This document shows positions 33,119-45,109 of a stretch of DNA of 64,000 nt, one piece after another. This DNA is from Bryoerythrophyllum caledonicum (taxonomy: Eukaryota; Streptophyta; Bryopsida; Pottiales; Pottiaceae). The notes below the pieces were generated by a model, which ran no database searches, was not told the origin of the DNA, and saw only the letters and a list, made by a program, of their open reading frames with translations. The stretch spans positions 9,317,519-9,381,518 of the forward strand of contig OZ020521.1 in the NCBI GenBank assembly GCA_963971425.1. Direction: 5' to 3'. Position 1 is the stretch's first letter. Every line of letters starts with the position of its first letter. Position numbers and translations under genes: made by a program.

Positions 33119-33710
33119 CTTTGTCACGGGATGTGGTGTCAAGGACCGCACCACATTGCGTAGTGTTAGCGTAGATTAGATAGTTCTAATCTAAGTTTGT
33201 TAGTGATGTATATCCGCCAGTCCAAATCCGCACAATGGATGTATTTCATCCGTTGGAGTTTTGCGTGTGTGCATATAGCAGCGTGTACGCACTTGACTTG
33301 ACGTCTTTGTCAAGTCAAGCTTTGTGATTGTGTTTGGAGAGTGTTTAGTGAGTTACCTTTGCTTGAAAGTGATGGATTATCATTAGTACATGTTCCGCAT
33401 CCTCCAGTTGCGCTAACACTCGTTGATTCTCCTCTTGTGGACTGCAAGACACTTGACTACTCTTGTGATTCACAACATTCTCACTTGACAAAGACCTCCA
33501 TTTGTACTCTGGTTTCTTGCCGCATTCCCATTGAGAGAGTTTGCGAAGGAGCAGGAAAAGATGAGATATCAAATGGATTACGAATTGAATGTTGTGTTAG
33601 TATTAGTCGTAGTGGTATTTGGAGTTGTGAGTGAGAGAGAGGAGCTCATGCTCATGTTATGTGAGGAAGGCATTCTGTAAAGATGATTTCTAGGGAAGTC
33701 CCAATTTTTC
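33119..33710 (+). repeat. Possible solo or 5' LTR
   Basis: A segment beginning TGTCACGGGATGTGGTG, after the repeated CACGGGTATCACC phrases, has an LTR-like start. It is followed at 34000-37100 by gag-like remnants in the same orientation. I found no second copy within the window, so the LTR identity rests on context only. The ORF at 33341-33634 falls inside and is not supported. Confidence 0.4.
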
Positions 33711-35949
33711 ATCTATCAAGTCGTAGTTCATCCTCAACGATAATTTCTCATCCAACATTAGGGTTCATCCGTGGAAGAATGGACGGGGTTGACCGGACGA
33801 TTTGACGCTCATGAGCGACATAACATAGAGTTGGAGAGGATAGTTCCACGGTACGAGAATTGGAGGGGATAGCTCGTGGGTAGGGTATGTGTTAAGGACG
33901 TGAGTGGACGACGTGTCGAGTAGGGCTGAGAGATCCACTGTAAATAAACGGCAGACGTTTGACTTTGGATCCTAGGACAACCGGCGAGTCTAATCGGGAA
34001 CCAGGACAATGAGCAAGGCATGGGAAGCCTAAGAAAGCTGACTAAAGCGGGGCTGCTGGACTATCAAGGCCCCGTGGATTTGACATGGACAACATGTCTC
34101 ACCGTAAAGACGAGTTCAAGCATGGAAGGCGTGAATACATTGAGTAGTCAACAACGCGAGATTTAAAGCCCAAAGGACTTGCAGCTACGAGCCAAACACG
34201 AGCATGGTTGTAAGGGCGAGGACCTAAATTGAGCAGGAACTCTATACTGCAAGGTACCTAAAAAGATGCCGCGAAACCCAATTTTGTGAGTTTTAGTTTT
34301 AAATTTTAGAACATCCCTGGAGATGAAACTTCAAAAACTTCAGCTGTGGATTTGAGTTCGAGTTCAAAATGTAAGATTAGAGGAGTTTAAATTTGCTAGT
34401 TTTCACAAGTTTGAAAAATCACATTTTTGTATGGCTTAAAGAACAAGATTAGTGTCTAAACTTTGGAGGTAGCTTGCAATGACATTTTGACTCGGATGTG
34501 AGTGAAATTTGCGCCTCCAGTTGGAGATTTTGCCATTTAATCCAATTTCAGTGTTAATTTGGCTTATTGACGCGTTAAACCACCCATTGTGTCAATTGCA
34601 TTGGGAGGACTTGTGTTTTTGAACACCGCATTCAATTGTCCCACTATTCCTTTAGTTTAGACATTTGGAAGAACATGTTTAGTTTTTCCCTTTGCTTGTA
34701 GATGTTGCGATTTTGGATTCTCTACTCCAGGCATGTGCCAGTGGCTCTAACATTTCATTTCCTACATTCATGTTGTTGAGGGAGAGAATCAAAAATTTGA
34801 TTTCTGCATCCTGTTTATGGTACTTCCCCCATGTTGTGGACTTGTGTTGCGCTAGTTTTCCGACAGCCTCGTTCATTGTTGTACTAGTTTGTGATAGGAT
34901 ACCGTAGGGGTGAGGCTGGGGTAATAACCAGCATAGCTTTATATGTGGGGGGTTGTGGTTGGACATGTGGTAGTTGGAGGTGATGACCGCTGCACCACAT
35001 AATTTGGTGATTTTGTAGGTGGAGGTTGCCCATTCTTACCTTAACCTTAAAATGGTACCAAAAGATAGTTTTCCGGGCCGTTGTGTATATGGTGAGTACG
35101 ATATTATTGCTCCCCCTAACCAAATTACCCAAATAGTGCTTCCATGGCAGACTCTCGATCATAGTAAATACCGACGTGATTTTTTAGCCTATTCCGACGT
35201 TGGAGACCGATTGTAGGCTTTGGGTTTGAGGTGTGGGCATGTTTGACAACATGATGGAAGATCATCGTTATGTCGTGTAAGATAGGATCTCGGGGCGAGA
35301 TGGAGGCATGTCTTTGCCTGATTGGTGGCTTCAATTCTAGACTTGGATGAAGGAGAAACACCATCAAATGCCATCATTTAACGACTGGTATGTGTTCGAG
35401 ATGTTGCCCCAACATTTGGAGCTTGAGACCCTTCAGATGTACGTGGAGTGGACCACACAAGACAATGCAAAATTACGTCCGATTGAGGATTACTGGCGCC
35501 AGCGTGTGGAATTGGTGACTGCACTTAAGGAGAGTGCGGTTGTTCAATTCTTGACTTCTATTGAACAACCCAAGGTGGAAGGATGTTCTCTCAGTTAGGA
35601 CTCTAGGGGCAAGGGCGTTGCCGTTGTGGCAAACGGTCTGGCATAGGGGCCATGTCCACTTTGGTCATAGCCACATGTGCGGCATTGGTGGCACCGGTTC
35701 TTACACATCTGGAGGTGGAGTACGGGGGATTTTGGTGTGATCAGATGCAAAACATCCAAGATTTCCGGTAGGAGAAAGTGGATATCCCCCGCACTGTGTA
35801 CACCCGGTTAGCACATTTGTCTGTAGAGTCCTACGCCATTTTTCCAGAATGTCAGCTGGTGTAGATCTTCCTAACCAAGCAAAAGAAAAGGTGTAGGAGG
35901 CCATGAACTGGCATCTTCCCTTCAAGTACATGGGTAAGGAGACATTTGT

Positions 35950-36350
35950 CTAGGCATTTGCCAAGGTGGAGGACCTGTAAAAGGTCATTTGTATGAGGGG
36001 AGCCACGAGCCTTATCACCTCCATGGTAGAAGCTCCCAAGTCCAAGAAGCTTGCTTCAACTACCGGTAGCTTGGCGGAGGGACAACCTGGAAAGATTCTG
36101 CATTGTTGGTGTGTGAAGAAGTCGCTCACACGAAGGAGGACCCCAACTGCTTCAAGAAGAAAGAGCCAAGCATGGTGAAAGCTAAGCCCAAGATCAAGGT
36201 TTCTAAGCTTGAAAAGAAGGTTGGGGCAAGGAGAAGAAGCCTGTGATATGTTCACTGTGTGAAGTCTGGCCACAGTGATGAGAACTGTTTTGTTTTTCAC
36301 CACGAGAAGCACCCAAGATCTTCAGAGTTGGGTTGGATGTGGTAAAGATA
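35950..36350 (+). pseudogene. gag-like remnant with CCHC zinc knuckle
   Basis: In broken frames one reads YMRGATSLITSMVEAPKSKKL, DPNCFKKKEPSMVKAKPKIKVSKLEKKVG and then VHCVKSGHSDENCFVFH. The last is a CxxC...GHxxxxC zinc knuckle with one cysteine position lost (VHC for C-x-x-C), followed by HPEK-like sequence. This order resembles the nucleocapsid end of Ty3/gypsy gag. Several stops and frame changes are present. The frames at 35347-35598 (YWRQRVELVTALKESAVVQFL) and 36545-37093 may be neighbouring pieces of the same element, but I could not place them. Confidence 0.5.
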
Positions 36351-37339
36351 CTTCAAGCCGAATTCACGGAGTTGAAGAAGTAGATGAGCACAATGACATC
36401 CTTGGGGCAAGTGACAAATACGCGGCCTCCGGTGAGGAGTTAGGGCTCATCTTTAACCCTAGATCGCTACTTGTATGGCACTTCAGGGGAGGTTGTGGCA
36501 GCGGTTGTCAACTTGCGACTTACGCTTAGTCTACTGCCCAGGCCGTGGCACCTTCTTCCACTGTGCCGAGTAGTAGCCGTTGTCCACGTCACGTCGGTTT
36601 GCCAGACCACATTGGTGAGTCCCATCTACTGCTATCGTTCAGCATCGCAGATGCGGACACTTTCAGTGTTGTTCCCACTCCGACCAGGTTCCCACTGGTT
36701 TCTTCCACTCATGGAGATGCCGCACACACCTTAGCGTATAAGGTGTTGCAATTGCCAATATTTGTCGGTGTGGACTGTCTAACAGTGGATTTTCATCCAT
36801 CTGGTATATTCCACTTGGCGGGTAATATGTTGGAGGGCAAGGTACCCATGCCATCATTGGAGGTGTTGCAGGTAGTGACGGTTCCATCAACCAAAGAGGA
36901 TATGGTGGCAATGTGGGCCAAGTTGGAGGTGGAGGCTATTTCTGCGTTGGAGGCCAACGCCACTTCCACACATACAGAGCAATCCTACCGGGATCAGTCA
37001 TTCGTCTTCAGAGTGGCTTATTTGTCTGACGTCGAGCGTGTGCTTTGCATAGTTATGTATGGCTGTGTTTTTTGTTTATTTGATGTTCGTTGAGATTCTT
37101 GATTTATTGTATTTTGCGATTTTGTTTACACAACAACTAGGCATTACGCGGGTAGCACCTTGATATCACATGGATTATCACCTAGACAAAAAAAACATAT
37201 TTTTCAAAATTTTGGACAACTCTCCATTCTGTATGGAAGCGTAGGATAGTGTAGATAGATGTACTGTTCTAAGTAAAAGAAATCTTCAAAAGAAAAAAAT
37301 TATAGCATTTTCAAAACAATCAGTTTGGTTCCACTACTC

Positions 37340-38141
37340 ATTTTGGTATCTAGAGTTATGCACAGTAAATGACTTGTAAATGCTATAATTCTTTTGACTT
37401 TTGATGAAGATTTTTACTAGCAGCACAATAATCTATCCCTTCAAGGCCGATCAACTATACATGGGTTGTTTTGGCACAAGAACCTTTATAGAACGTGTTA
37501 CATGCCACCTCAAAGGAAGAAATAGACCATGACTTAGAGGTGGAGGACAATGGGCATCTATTGATACCATCGCCACAACAATCAGTGCAAGCATCGGCGA
37601 GCTACAGTGATTTCCATGAAGCGAGTTTGTAGATCTTCGTGCTAAAATGTATCCACTGTGTAGATGTCATTCTCTATGATCTAGAACAACCGTGGATCCT
37701 CACAGGCCAGAAAAGCTCATCGGCCTTTTAGGGCTATGTAATGGCCTCTCTTTACCAAAGCATCTAATACAATAACAAATTCATTACAACAAGCAGCATG
37801 GGTCCAAAACAAATATTTGCTTTCTACAACATCCTCTTGGTTTTACAGCAACACCCTTCAATCGAAATTGTCACCCCACATGACATCCACTCAAAACAAA
37901 GCATATCAAAACTAGATGAGTGATGTCATCCTTGAGTAGAACCATTCGTCCAACATTCCCATGCAACAGCCTTCACCCACCCTTTCCATTATAACACCTA
38001 TTCTACATAGCAACCTCTATGTACAATAGGCAGAATCAACAAGGCTGTTGTAATGGGATCATTGCAGACATAGATGGTAAAAAATTCATTGAGGGTAGCA
38101 TTTGCAAGTCATTTACTGTGCACAACACTAAATACCAAAAT
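37340..38141. mobile_element. Family F-like element with a nested family B MITE
   Basis: ATTTTGGTATCTAGAG..GCACAGTAAATGAC at the left and GTCATTTACTGTGCACAACAC..AATACCAAAAT at the right are inverted repeats of more than 40 bp. Without the 297-bp nested B copy the element is about 505 bp. Its interior carries the AAATGCTATAATTC and TTTTGATGAAGATTTTTAC phrases typical of family F. Confidence 0.7.
37437..37733 (+). mobile_element. Family B MITE nested in a family F element (297 bp)
   Basis: CCCTTCAAGGCCGATCAAC and CATCGGCCTTTTAGGG are the inverted ends. The immediate flanks are CTAT on both sides (37433-37436 and 37734-37737), a 4-bp duplication that is not TTAA. The interior is the standard B consensus. 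Confidence 0.75.
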
Positions 38142-38330
38142 CGGTGCAGTGACCATCTTCAGTGTAGTGGCAGCAGGCCAGCCATCACTACTGAGGCTGC
38201 TCTGCAGAACTAGATGTTGCAGAAGATTACTTGAATGGCACTCGCGCCTGCTGCCGTCTAGCACACCCACAGTCGACGTCGCAGTACCGCTCCTCTCATC
38301 ATCGTCACCATCTCCCTTTCGCAGCTTCGA

Positions 38331-38871
38331 GTGAGCACGAATCCGATCGACCTGCCTCTGGGGAATATCATTCCAGACCGCGCGTCCAACCATTGCGGCT
38401 ACTTCGTGTCGGTGTTGCGTTCCATGCTCTAGCAGCTAGTCGCAAAAGTGTTTTCAACTCAAGGTGGTCACGGGGTTGTTTCTGACCGTGCAAGTGGTGA
38501 GTTTTCGGTGACTCGGAGTGTGTGGGCTATGGTGTTTGAGCGAGTCGAGTAGTGCGTACTTGTGAAACATGTGGTGAGTTTCTGGGGGTCACTGTTGTCT
38601 AGTGAGCAGGAATCCGATCGACCTCATGGTGGAACTGCTTCTGGGAGTATCATTCCAGAGCGCGCTTCCAGTCATTGCACCTACTTTGTGTCGGTGTTGC
38701 GTTCCATGCGCTAGCAGCTAGTCGCACAAGTGTTGTCAACTCAAGGTGGTCACGGGGTTGTTTCTGACCGTGCAAGTGGTGAGTTTTCGGTGACTCGGAA
38801 TATGTGGGCTATGGTGTTTGAGCGAGTCGAGTAGTGCGTACTTGTGAAACATGTGGTGAGTTTCTGGGGGT
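38331..38871 (+). repeat. Tandem duplication of about 271 bp upstream of receptor kinase A
   Basis: Two head-to-tail copies start GTGAGCA-GAATCCGATCGACCT at 38331 and 38602 and end GTGGTGAGTTTCTGGGGGT at 38589 and 38871. They are close to identical except for a short CATGGTGGAACTG insertion in the second. They lie 0.7-1.25 kb before the ATG of the receptor-kinase gene and hold no coding frame, so they may be promoter or 5' leader DNA. Confidence 0.85.
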
Positions 38872-39588
38872 GGTTTTGGGTGGAAATCATGGTGTTTGCG
38901 TCACTATCTAATGTGGACTTGGTCGATAATCTCCTGATTTTTTCACGGGGATAGTGAGAAAGAGTTTTTTTAGAGCCCTTTGTCCTTCAGTTGTGAGAAG
39001 AACGTAGCATCTGGAGTGGTTATGACTTCTCCGAGTTCGTGTGCCATGGCGAGGTGGTTGTCAATCACAGCAGTTTTGCAGGGATAGTGAGGAAGTCTTG
39101 TGATCGTCTTCCTCGTTTTCTCAAAGCAGTCGAGGAGGGGCTCTTTCATTAGGTTAAGACGGTTTTGTTCAGCTCAGAGTGGTTACTGAGCAAACCTGTT
39201 CCTGAAAGTGGGTGTGCTGGCATTCAGAAGTATAAGCCCTCGACCACAACGAAAATGCTGTAGGACAAGTCGTACGTTCTGCGGCGGCGCTGTATCTAAG
39301 CTAGCAATGTAGGCAGCTTGCAAAACATATCCTTCACAAAGTATGTGACGCTCTCTCTCTGATGGTATTGTTTCGACAGCCACAGCTGCACTTGCCAGAA
39401 GCTCTTGCGAAGAGCCTGGCTCTTTGGCGTTTTTGCCGTCGTCCTTGGTTCCGAGCTCACAGCTCATGATGTGGGTTGATGCAGATTTCGCAACCAGGTC
39501 GGATGTCGAAGAAACGGAAGGAAGCCGCGGCCTCACTCTCACGTTCAAGATGATCCAAAAGTCCACACTTTGCATGTGACGGTTCGAG
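38872..39588. other. Probable promoter/5' UTR of receptor kinase A
   Basis: No element ends are seen. A minus-strand frame of 130 codons (39183-39575) crosses the region but has no recognisable domain, and I treat it as chance. The start context TTCGAGATGGCGACGA is shared with the paralogue at 51430. Confidence 0.4.
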
Positions 39589-42157
39589 ATGGCGACGAGA
39601 GATCATGGCCGCACCGTGTTGTTCCTTTTGCTCATCTCCTGGATCTCCATGGCGGCATGCCAAGACTTGGCAGCCGACACGAGAGCGCTCACGGCGTTCC
39701 GCGAAGAGTTCGACCCGAGCGGGAGCAAGCTGAAGTGGCGCAACACGACGTCGCCGTGCGCAGGAGGCTGGAACGGCGTGGTGTGCTTCAACAACCGCGT
39801 GAGCCAGCTGCGGTTGCCGGGCGAGGGGCTGAGCGGGGTCATTCCGTCGGGGAGCCTGAGCATGCTCTCGGAGCTTCGGGTTGTGAGCCTGCGGAATAAC
39901 AAGCTGACGGGGCCGTTTCCGGGCGAGCTCGGCAACTGTAACCACATGCATGCGTTGTATCTTGGTGGCAATGATTTCTACGGACCGGTGCCCAATCTCA
40001 CCGGCTTTTGGCCGCGCCTCACGCACCTCAGCTTGGAGTTTAACAGGTTGGTGCTAGCTCTCCCCTCGAAGAATTTCACCTATCTTGCACGTCGTTTGCT
40101 CGATGGATGGTCTGTGTCTTGCATGTCTTCTGATCGATAGGTCTACATGTCTAGTTCACTGATCTTGTAGGTCTTGCTTGAAGATTTTTCATGTGATTTA
40201 CCTATCTCGCATGTCTTTCGATCGATGGATAGTCTGTGTCTTGCATGATTTCTGATCGATAGATCTACATGTCTGGAACTGATCCCGTAGTCTTGCATGT
40301 ACGCCTCTTAATCATGGATCTGTGTCTAAATTGATGGATGGATCTCTGTCTTGCATGTCAGCTTGTATGTCTTCTGATCGATCGAACCATGTTCTTTCAG
40401 GTTTAACGGCACCATCCCGGACTCAATCGGCCTGTTCTCGCACCTCTACTTGCTAGACCTTCGCAACAACTCCTTCTCGGGCGGTATCCCACCGTTCCAA
40501 ATGCAAAACCTGACGTTCCTGAACGTGGCCAACAACAACTTGTCCGGCGCAGTGCCGCAAACCCTCACAAGGTTCGGCGCCGTAGTCTTCCGCGGCAACC
40601 CGGAGCTTTGCGGCTTCCCTCTCGATTCCGTCTGCCCATCCCCTCTTCTCGCGCCGACCCCAGCCCCATCTCCGGAGCCGCAGCAGCAGGGCGCAGCACC
40701 AGCAGCTTCGAGCAGCAGCTCCAAGCTGCTGTCCTCCGCCGCCATCACCGCCATCATCGTGGGCGGGGTGGCCCTCCTGGTACTGCTCACCATCGGGCTC
40801 CTGCTCTGCTTCTGGAAGCGCATCCGAGGCGCCGTGCAAGGTCCCACTCCGAAGACGCGTGAGAAGGGGACCGCGGAGGAGCACGGGGAAGAATACTCGA
40901 GCTCGGTCGCAGGCGAGCTCGAGCGCAACAACAAGCTTGTCTTTTTCGAGGGCAGGCGATTCTCCTTCGACCTGGAGGATCTGTTGCGGGCTTCCGCGGA
41001 GGTGCTGGGCAAGGGCAGCGTGGGGACGGCGTACAAGGCGGTTCTGGAAGACGGCACCGTCCTCGCCGTGAAGCGCTTGAAGGACGTGACCACCGGGAGA
41101 AAGGAGTTCGAGACGCAGATCGAAGTGGTCGGGAAGCTGCAGCACCGGAATCTCGTGCCGCTCAGAGCTTACTACTTCTCCAAAGACGAGAAGCTCTTGG
41201 TGTACGACTACATGCCCATGGGCAGCCTCTCAGCTCTCCTCCATGGTGAGTGATTCAACTGCTCGCTCTTCAATCACTAAGTGTTTGTTCAAGTGATTTC
41301 ATCCCTTTTGGTTGTGTTTTTTCCTTCAGGTAATCGAGGTAGCACGCGGACGCCACTTGATTGGGTGAGCAGGGTGAAGATTGCACTGGGAGCGGCACGA
41401 GGGTTGACATACCTGCACACTCAAGGCGGACCCAGATTCGTGCACGGAAACATCAAATCCTCCAACATCCTGCTCAACCGAGAACTGGAGGCTTGCATCT
41501 CCGACTTCGGACTAGCGCAGCTCCTCAGCTCCACGGCCGCGGCGTCCAGGATCGTCGGATACCGCGCGCCCGAAATCACGCAGACTCGTAAAGTGCTCAC
41601 ACAGAAGTCGGATGTCTACAGCTTCGGAGTGGTACGTGTAGAGTTTCTCACGAAGTCTTTCAGATGACTTGGGGCGATGTGTAACGATGACGCTGTTTCG
41701 GTGGTTTCCGCAGCTGCTTCTGGAGCTTCTGACAGGGAAGGCGCCCAACCAGGTCTCGCTCAACGACGAGGGCATCGACCTGCCCAAGTGGGTGCAGTCC
41801 GTGGTGCGCGAGGAGTGGACGGCGGAGGTGTTCGATCTGGAGCTGATGCGGTACCAGAACATCGAGGAGGAGATGGTGGCCATGCTGCAGGTGGCCATGC
41901 AGTGCGTGGACGCGGTGGCCGAGCGCCGGCCCGCCATGAGCGACGTGCTGCCGCTGCTAGAGGACGTGCACCCCTTCTCCTCCGACGAGGCGACCTCGCG
42001 CCAGTCCGAGAGTGTCTCGGAGGACAAGGACCCCAAGGCCGACAAGGACTCCCAGGAGAACACCCCGTCGCACAACCCCACGCCCTCGGTGCCCACCTCC
42101 TCTCACGGCTCGCATGAGCCGGGTTCTAGTGACAATGCTGCTGCTGCGTCGACGTAG
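39589..42157 (+). CDS. LRR receptor-like pseudokinase A (LRR-III, RKL1/RLK902-like)
   Basis: Exons 39589-40046, 40401-41245, 41330-41631 and 41714-42157 join in frame at GT-AG sites to give 682 residues, normal for the family. It has a signal peptide (1-25), an LRR N-cap ([12 protein letters not shown]...W...C), about five LRRs (to 216), a Pro/Ser-rich linker and a transmembrane helix (266-291). The cytoplasmic kinase domain starts at GKGSVG (356-361). The ATP-site Lys (AVKRLK, Lys377) and DFG (493-495) are present, but HRD reads HGN (473-475). With the catalytic Asp missing it is probably a signalling scaffold at the plasma membrane. The family is known for atypical kinases in hormone, defence and development signalling. 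The C-tail (from about 620) is Ser/Pro/Glu-rich. It lies in tandem with the paralogue at 51430. Confidence 0.93.
40047..40400 (+). repeat. Intron 1 of receptor kinase A with an internal duplication
   Basis: The intron is 354 bp, against 125 bp in the paralogue. ACCTATCTTGCACGTC...TCTACATGTCTAG (40078-40153) is repeated as ACCTATCTCGCATGTC...TCTACATGTCTGG (40200-40275), period 122. The extra length comes largely from this duplication. Confidence 0.8.
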
Positions 42158-42204
42158 AAACAGGACTCACTTCTTCCAAGTTCATGCAGTGCGTGGCTTC
42201 TCTT

Positions 42205-42511
42205 TGTTGCTGCTTGCTTTCAGATTGTTTTCTAGCATCCATTCATATGTTGGTCGGCTGGCCATTCACTGTGGACTCCTTGTAGCGTTCGTGTGATTTG
42301 ATCAACAAGATTCGAGCCATTTTTTTCCCAAGTTCGGCACTTGCACTTCATTGATACAACACTCTTAGACTACGTTTTGCAAGCTGCAGAGGATTCCTTG
42401 TGTTGTTGGTTGCTTTGAGATTGTTTTTTAACATCCATTCAGATGTCGGTCGGCTGGGCATTCATTGCGTTTGAGTGACCTGATCAACAAGATTTGAGCC
42501 ATTTTTTTATA
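42205..42511 (+). repeat. Duplicated 3' flank of receptor kinase A
   Basis: GATTGTTTTCTAGCATCCATTCATATG...GATCAACAAGATTCGAGCC is repeated about 190 bp downstream as GATTGTTTTTTAACATCCATTCAGATG...GATCAACAAGATTTGAGCC. Both copies lie just after the stop codon, so the gene probably has a duplicated 3' UTR segment. Confidence 0.75.
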
Positions 42512-42796
42512 CCCAACACGTGAAGCTGATGTTACGCATCTTCAGCTGATTTTGGATCATCACTTCCTCCATAGATTTTCAGTGATCGTCCAGCGCTAAA
42601 CCTCTGGAACAGCCTAAGCTCACACTGTAATTATGGTAACCCTCATAATTAGCAACGAATCTGTAATTTTGAACTCATCCAAATTGTAACCTTTGTGCTG
42701 CAAAATGGAGTTCTTTGGACTCCATTCCTATTATTTATCAAAGAGAGTGTGCAGCCTGCAAGAACTGTTCACCATCACGATAAGTACCAACAGTGG

Positions 42797-43119
42797 ATTA
42801 ATCCTTTAGAGCCGAGGCGGCCGATTATGGGTCGATTCTGGTGCTTTCCGGGGTATAGCTCCTTTTGTGTAAGTTGGATGCACTTTATTTGCTAGGGACG
42901 TGTCTAGAACTAGTTCATACGCTTCAAATGGAACAATTCCCGGGCAAATTGGTGCAAGCATCGGAGAGCTACAATGATTTTTATGAAGTGGGGTCAACGT
43001 GAAGTGTACCCTATATGGAGATTTCGTTGTGCATTATCTACTAGCATGTGTCGTGCATGATCTCGGTATACTTGTGAATTCTCTCGTGCCTTGTGAAGAC
43101 CTGAAGCGGTAAAGGATTG
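42797..43119 (+). mobile_element. Family B-like element, diverged copy
   Basis: TTAATCCTTTAGAGCCGA starts it and GAAGCGGTAAAGGATTGA ends it. The interior AATTGGTGCAAGCATCGGAGAGCTACAATGATTTTTATGAAGTG is family B. The central part contains an extra duplicated GCATTATCTACTAGCATGTG phrase. Confidence 0.6.
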
Positions 43120-44090
43120 ACCCCTAAAATGCCAAGATTATGTTTCACCAAAATCACCTTAAAACTACCTCTTTCAGATAAGATATTATTAGACTAATCT
43201 AACAACTTTTTTGTATTTCTCACCTTAGGATCTCAAGTTTTAGTACTATTGAGACGCAGTCAAAACATTTCGTAAATTTTGACCGCACAGATTGTAAGAT
43301 ACATACATTTGAAGGGCTCAATGTAGTTTTTTTTCTTTCCTTCATTGTTGCATGCCTCCAAAAATTGTACTATTCAACTCTACAATACCCTGCCTAACTT
43401 CTAGAGACTTGAGCTTTCAATGTTTGAAGCGCCCATATTTTTTTACCCTCTAAGTCCAAATAAAGAAGAGAAAAACCCGCAAAGGTAACATGTATTCCTA
43501 TTCTCAATAGAGTTTTTTAAAAAAATTGTCTTCCAAATTATTTTTTTAGAAACTTGCCAAAACTCAATTTGTACCCGAGAGGTACAAGTTGTCCCTTCAA
43601 GGTTTAAACCATTAGAGTTTCTTGAAAATCCCTCTTGAAGAGGAAAGAAAAGAAAAAGACAAGGTGAGATTTGACTACGGAAAGAAAGAGAGCTTGAGAA
43701 ATTTCATGCTCTTACTTCTGCACCAATGAAATGCATTGGTAATCAACGCTCTTGGGCCTATCTAATGCACAAAAGCTCCCTGGAGTACCCCAAGTTCTTG
43801 AAGAGTTTACGCCTTTCCCAAACCAAGTCACCATGACCATGTGGTTCCGATTACTCACACAAGACCTTAAAGCAAGGTAACATTCAAGATCACCCCTTTC
43901 ACTTTCAGAAAACTCTAGTGTGGTTATGAAGTTCACGTTTTCGCTTGCACAGAATGAGGGCCGGATTGGGACGGTAGTTAATGTGAAGTTTCGGTGCCAG
44001 CCACTACTTTCACTCCACCCTTGCCACTCCAAGCAATTATGATGGATGTAAATTAGGTCACCATAACTCTAGTATCCAGTCACCGTAAGC
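43120..44090. repeat. Family E repeat fragments
   Basis: CCCCTAAAATGCCAAG to AAGGGCTCAATGTAG resembles 10917-11240 and 12590-12760. 43630-43910 (GCACCAATGAAATGCATTGG...CTCTTGGGCC...CCTTTCCCAAACCAAG) matches 12230-12490 and 54430-54700. No gene. Confidence 0.5.
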
Positions 44091-44320
44091 AGTGGTACTA
44101 CACTGATAATGATGTTTAGTGTTGGCTACATTTTTAACTTAAACATGCTATAACTTTTTATTTTTGATGAAATTTTTTACAAGCTATGGTCATGAAGGTA
44201 CTCTCCACTCATGACTATGGATGTGTTTGTTGTGGGTAAAAATATTCACCTTGGATAAAAACTTATAGCCTTTCCAAAAATTCAGCATGGACAACACAAA
44301 ATATCATTATTAGTGTACTC
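44091..44320 (+). mobile_element. Family F-like element
   Basis: Starts GGTACTACACTGATAATGATG and ends AATATCATTATTAGTGTAC, an inverted-repeat pair. The interior carries CTATAACTTTTTATTTTTGATGAAATTTTTTAC and GGATAAAAACTTATAG, as in other F copies. Confidence 0.6.
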
Positions 44321-44659
44321 TTTGATTTCAAGATGGATGTCGCCGACGCTATTGGAAAGTTCAGTGATCTGTCCACAAAACGGATGTTGCACTCTGTGGA
44401 TTGGGGTTGTGGATTTCGAGCATCTCCAACGGTTCTCAAGACCAATGGAGCTCTTTGAAGGACCTTTTGGAGGTGGGTGAGAGTTGGGCCGGAGCAAGCC
44501 CTATCTACTCTCCAACCCAGTCACTCCCGATTTTCTTTCATGGTAACTTGTTGATTTATTAACTTGCTAATACACGGCAACTAAGTGTGGTTAGTAAACA
44601 TGCACTAAGCGTCAAACATGTTGAATTAAATCTTTGAACGTGTCGACATGCAGTGGACT

Positions 44660-44821
44660 TAAACTCGAGTCAATCAATTGTACTTAAGTTTGGTTGTCTT
44701 CATTTTGGTTGACTTGAGCATTGTGAAGCATTGTGAAGCATTGGTCAATTTGAGTTACCTGCTTGGTTGACTTAAGTAATGTGAAGCATTGGTTGACTTA
44801 AGCATTGTAAAGCTGTCAACC
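44660..44821 (+). repeat. Degenerate short tandem (GTTGACTTAAGCATTGTGAAG)
   Basis: GCATTGTGAAG and GGTTGACTTAAG/GAG phrases recur about five times at 44705-44810. The run holds several TTAA tetramers, and one of them was used as the target of the next MITE. Confidence 0.65.
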
Positions 44822-44825
44822 TTAA

Positions 44826-45109
44826 CCCTTTAAGGCCGATCGACCATATATGGGTTGTTCTGGACAAAAACCTTTATAGAAAGCGCTACATGCCACCTCA
44901 AAGGAAAAAATAGAGGTGGAGGAAGATGGACATCTTTTGAGACCATTGCCATTGCAATTGGTGCAAGCATTGATAAGCTACAATGATTTCTGTGAAACAA
45001 ATTCGTAGATTTTTGTTTAGAAATGTAACCATCGCGTAGATGCCATTCTGCATGGTCTAGAACACTTGTAGATCCTCACAGGCCAAAAAAGCTCATCGGC
45101 CTCAACGGA
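44826..45109 (+). mobile_element. Family B MITE with TTAA duplications (284 bp)
   Basis: CCCTTTAAGGCCGATCGACC follows TTAA (44822-44825), and the end CATCGGCCTCAACGGA precedes TTAA (45110-45113). The host reads GTCAACC-TTAA before and TTAA-GTCAACC after, so the insertion split a TTAA in the short tandem. Confidence 0.8.

Noticed and set aside
39183-39575. 130-codon minus-strand frame upstream of kinase A as a divergent gene
   Set aside because: No recognisable domain and no splice or context support; it lies where the 5' UTR or promoter of kinase A is expected.
39457-41145. Long minus-strand frames opposite the receptor-kinase exons (and similar ones at 41512-42096, 51508-51921, 52371-52841, 53256-53597)
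   Set aside because: They are antisense shadows of GC-rich coding exons. The plus strand encodes a complete conserved protein with matching introns.
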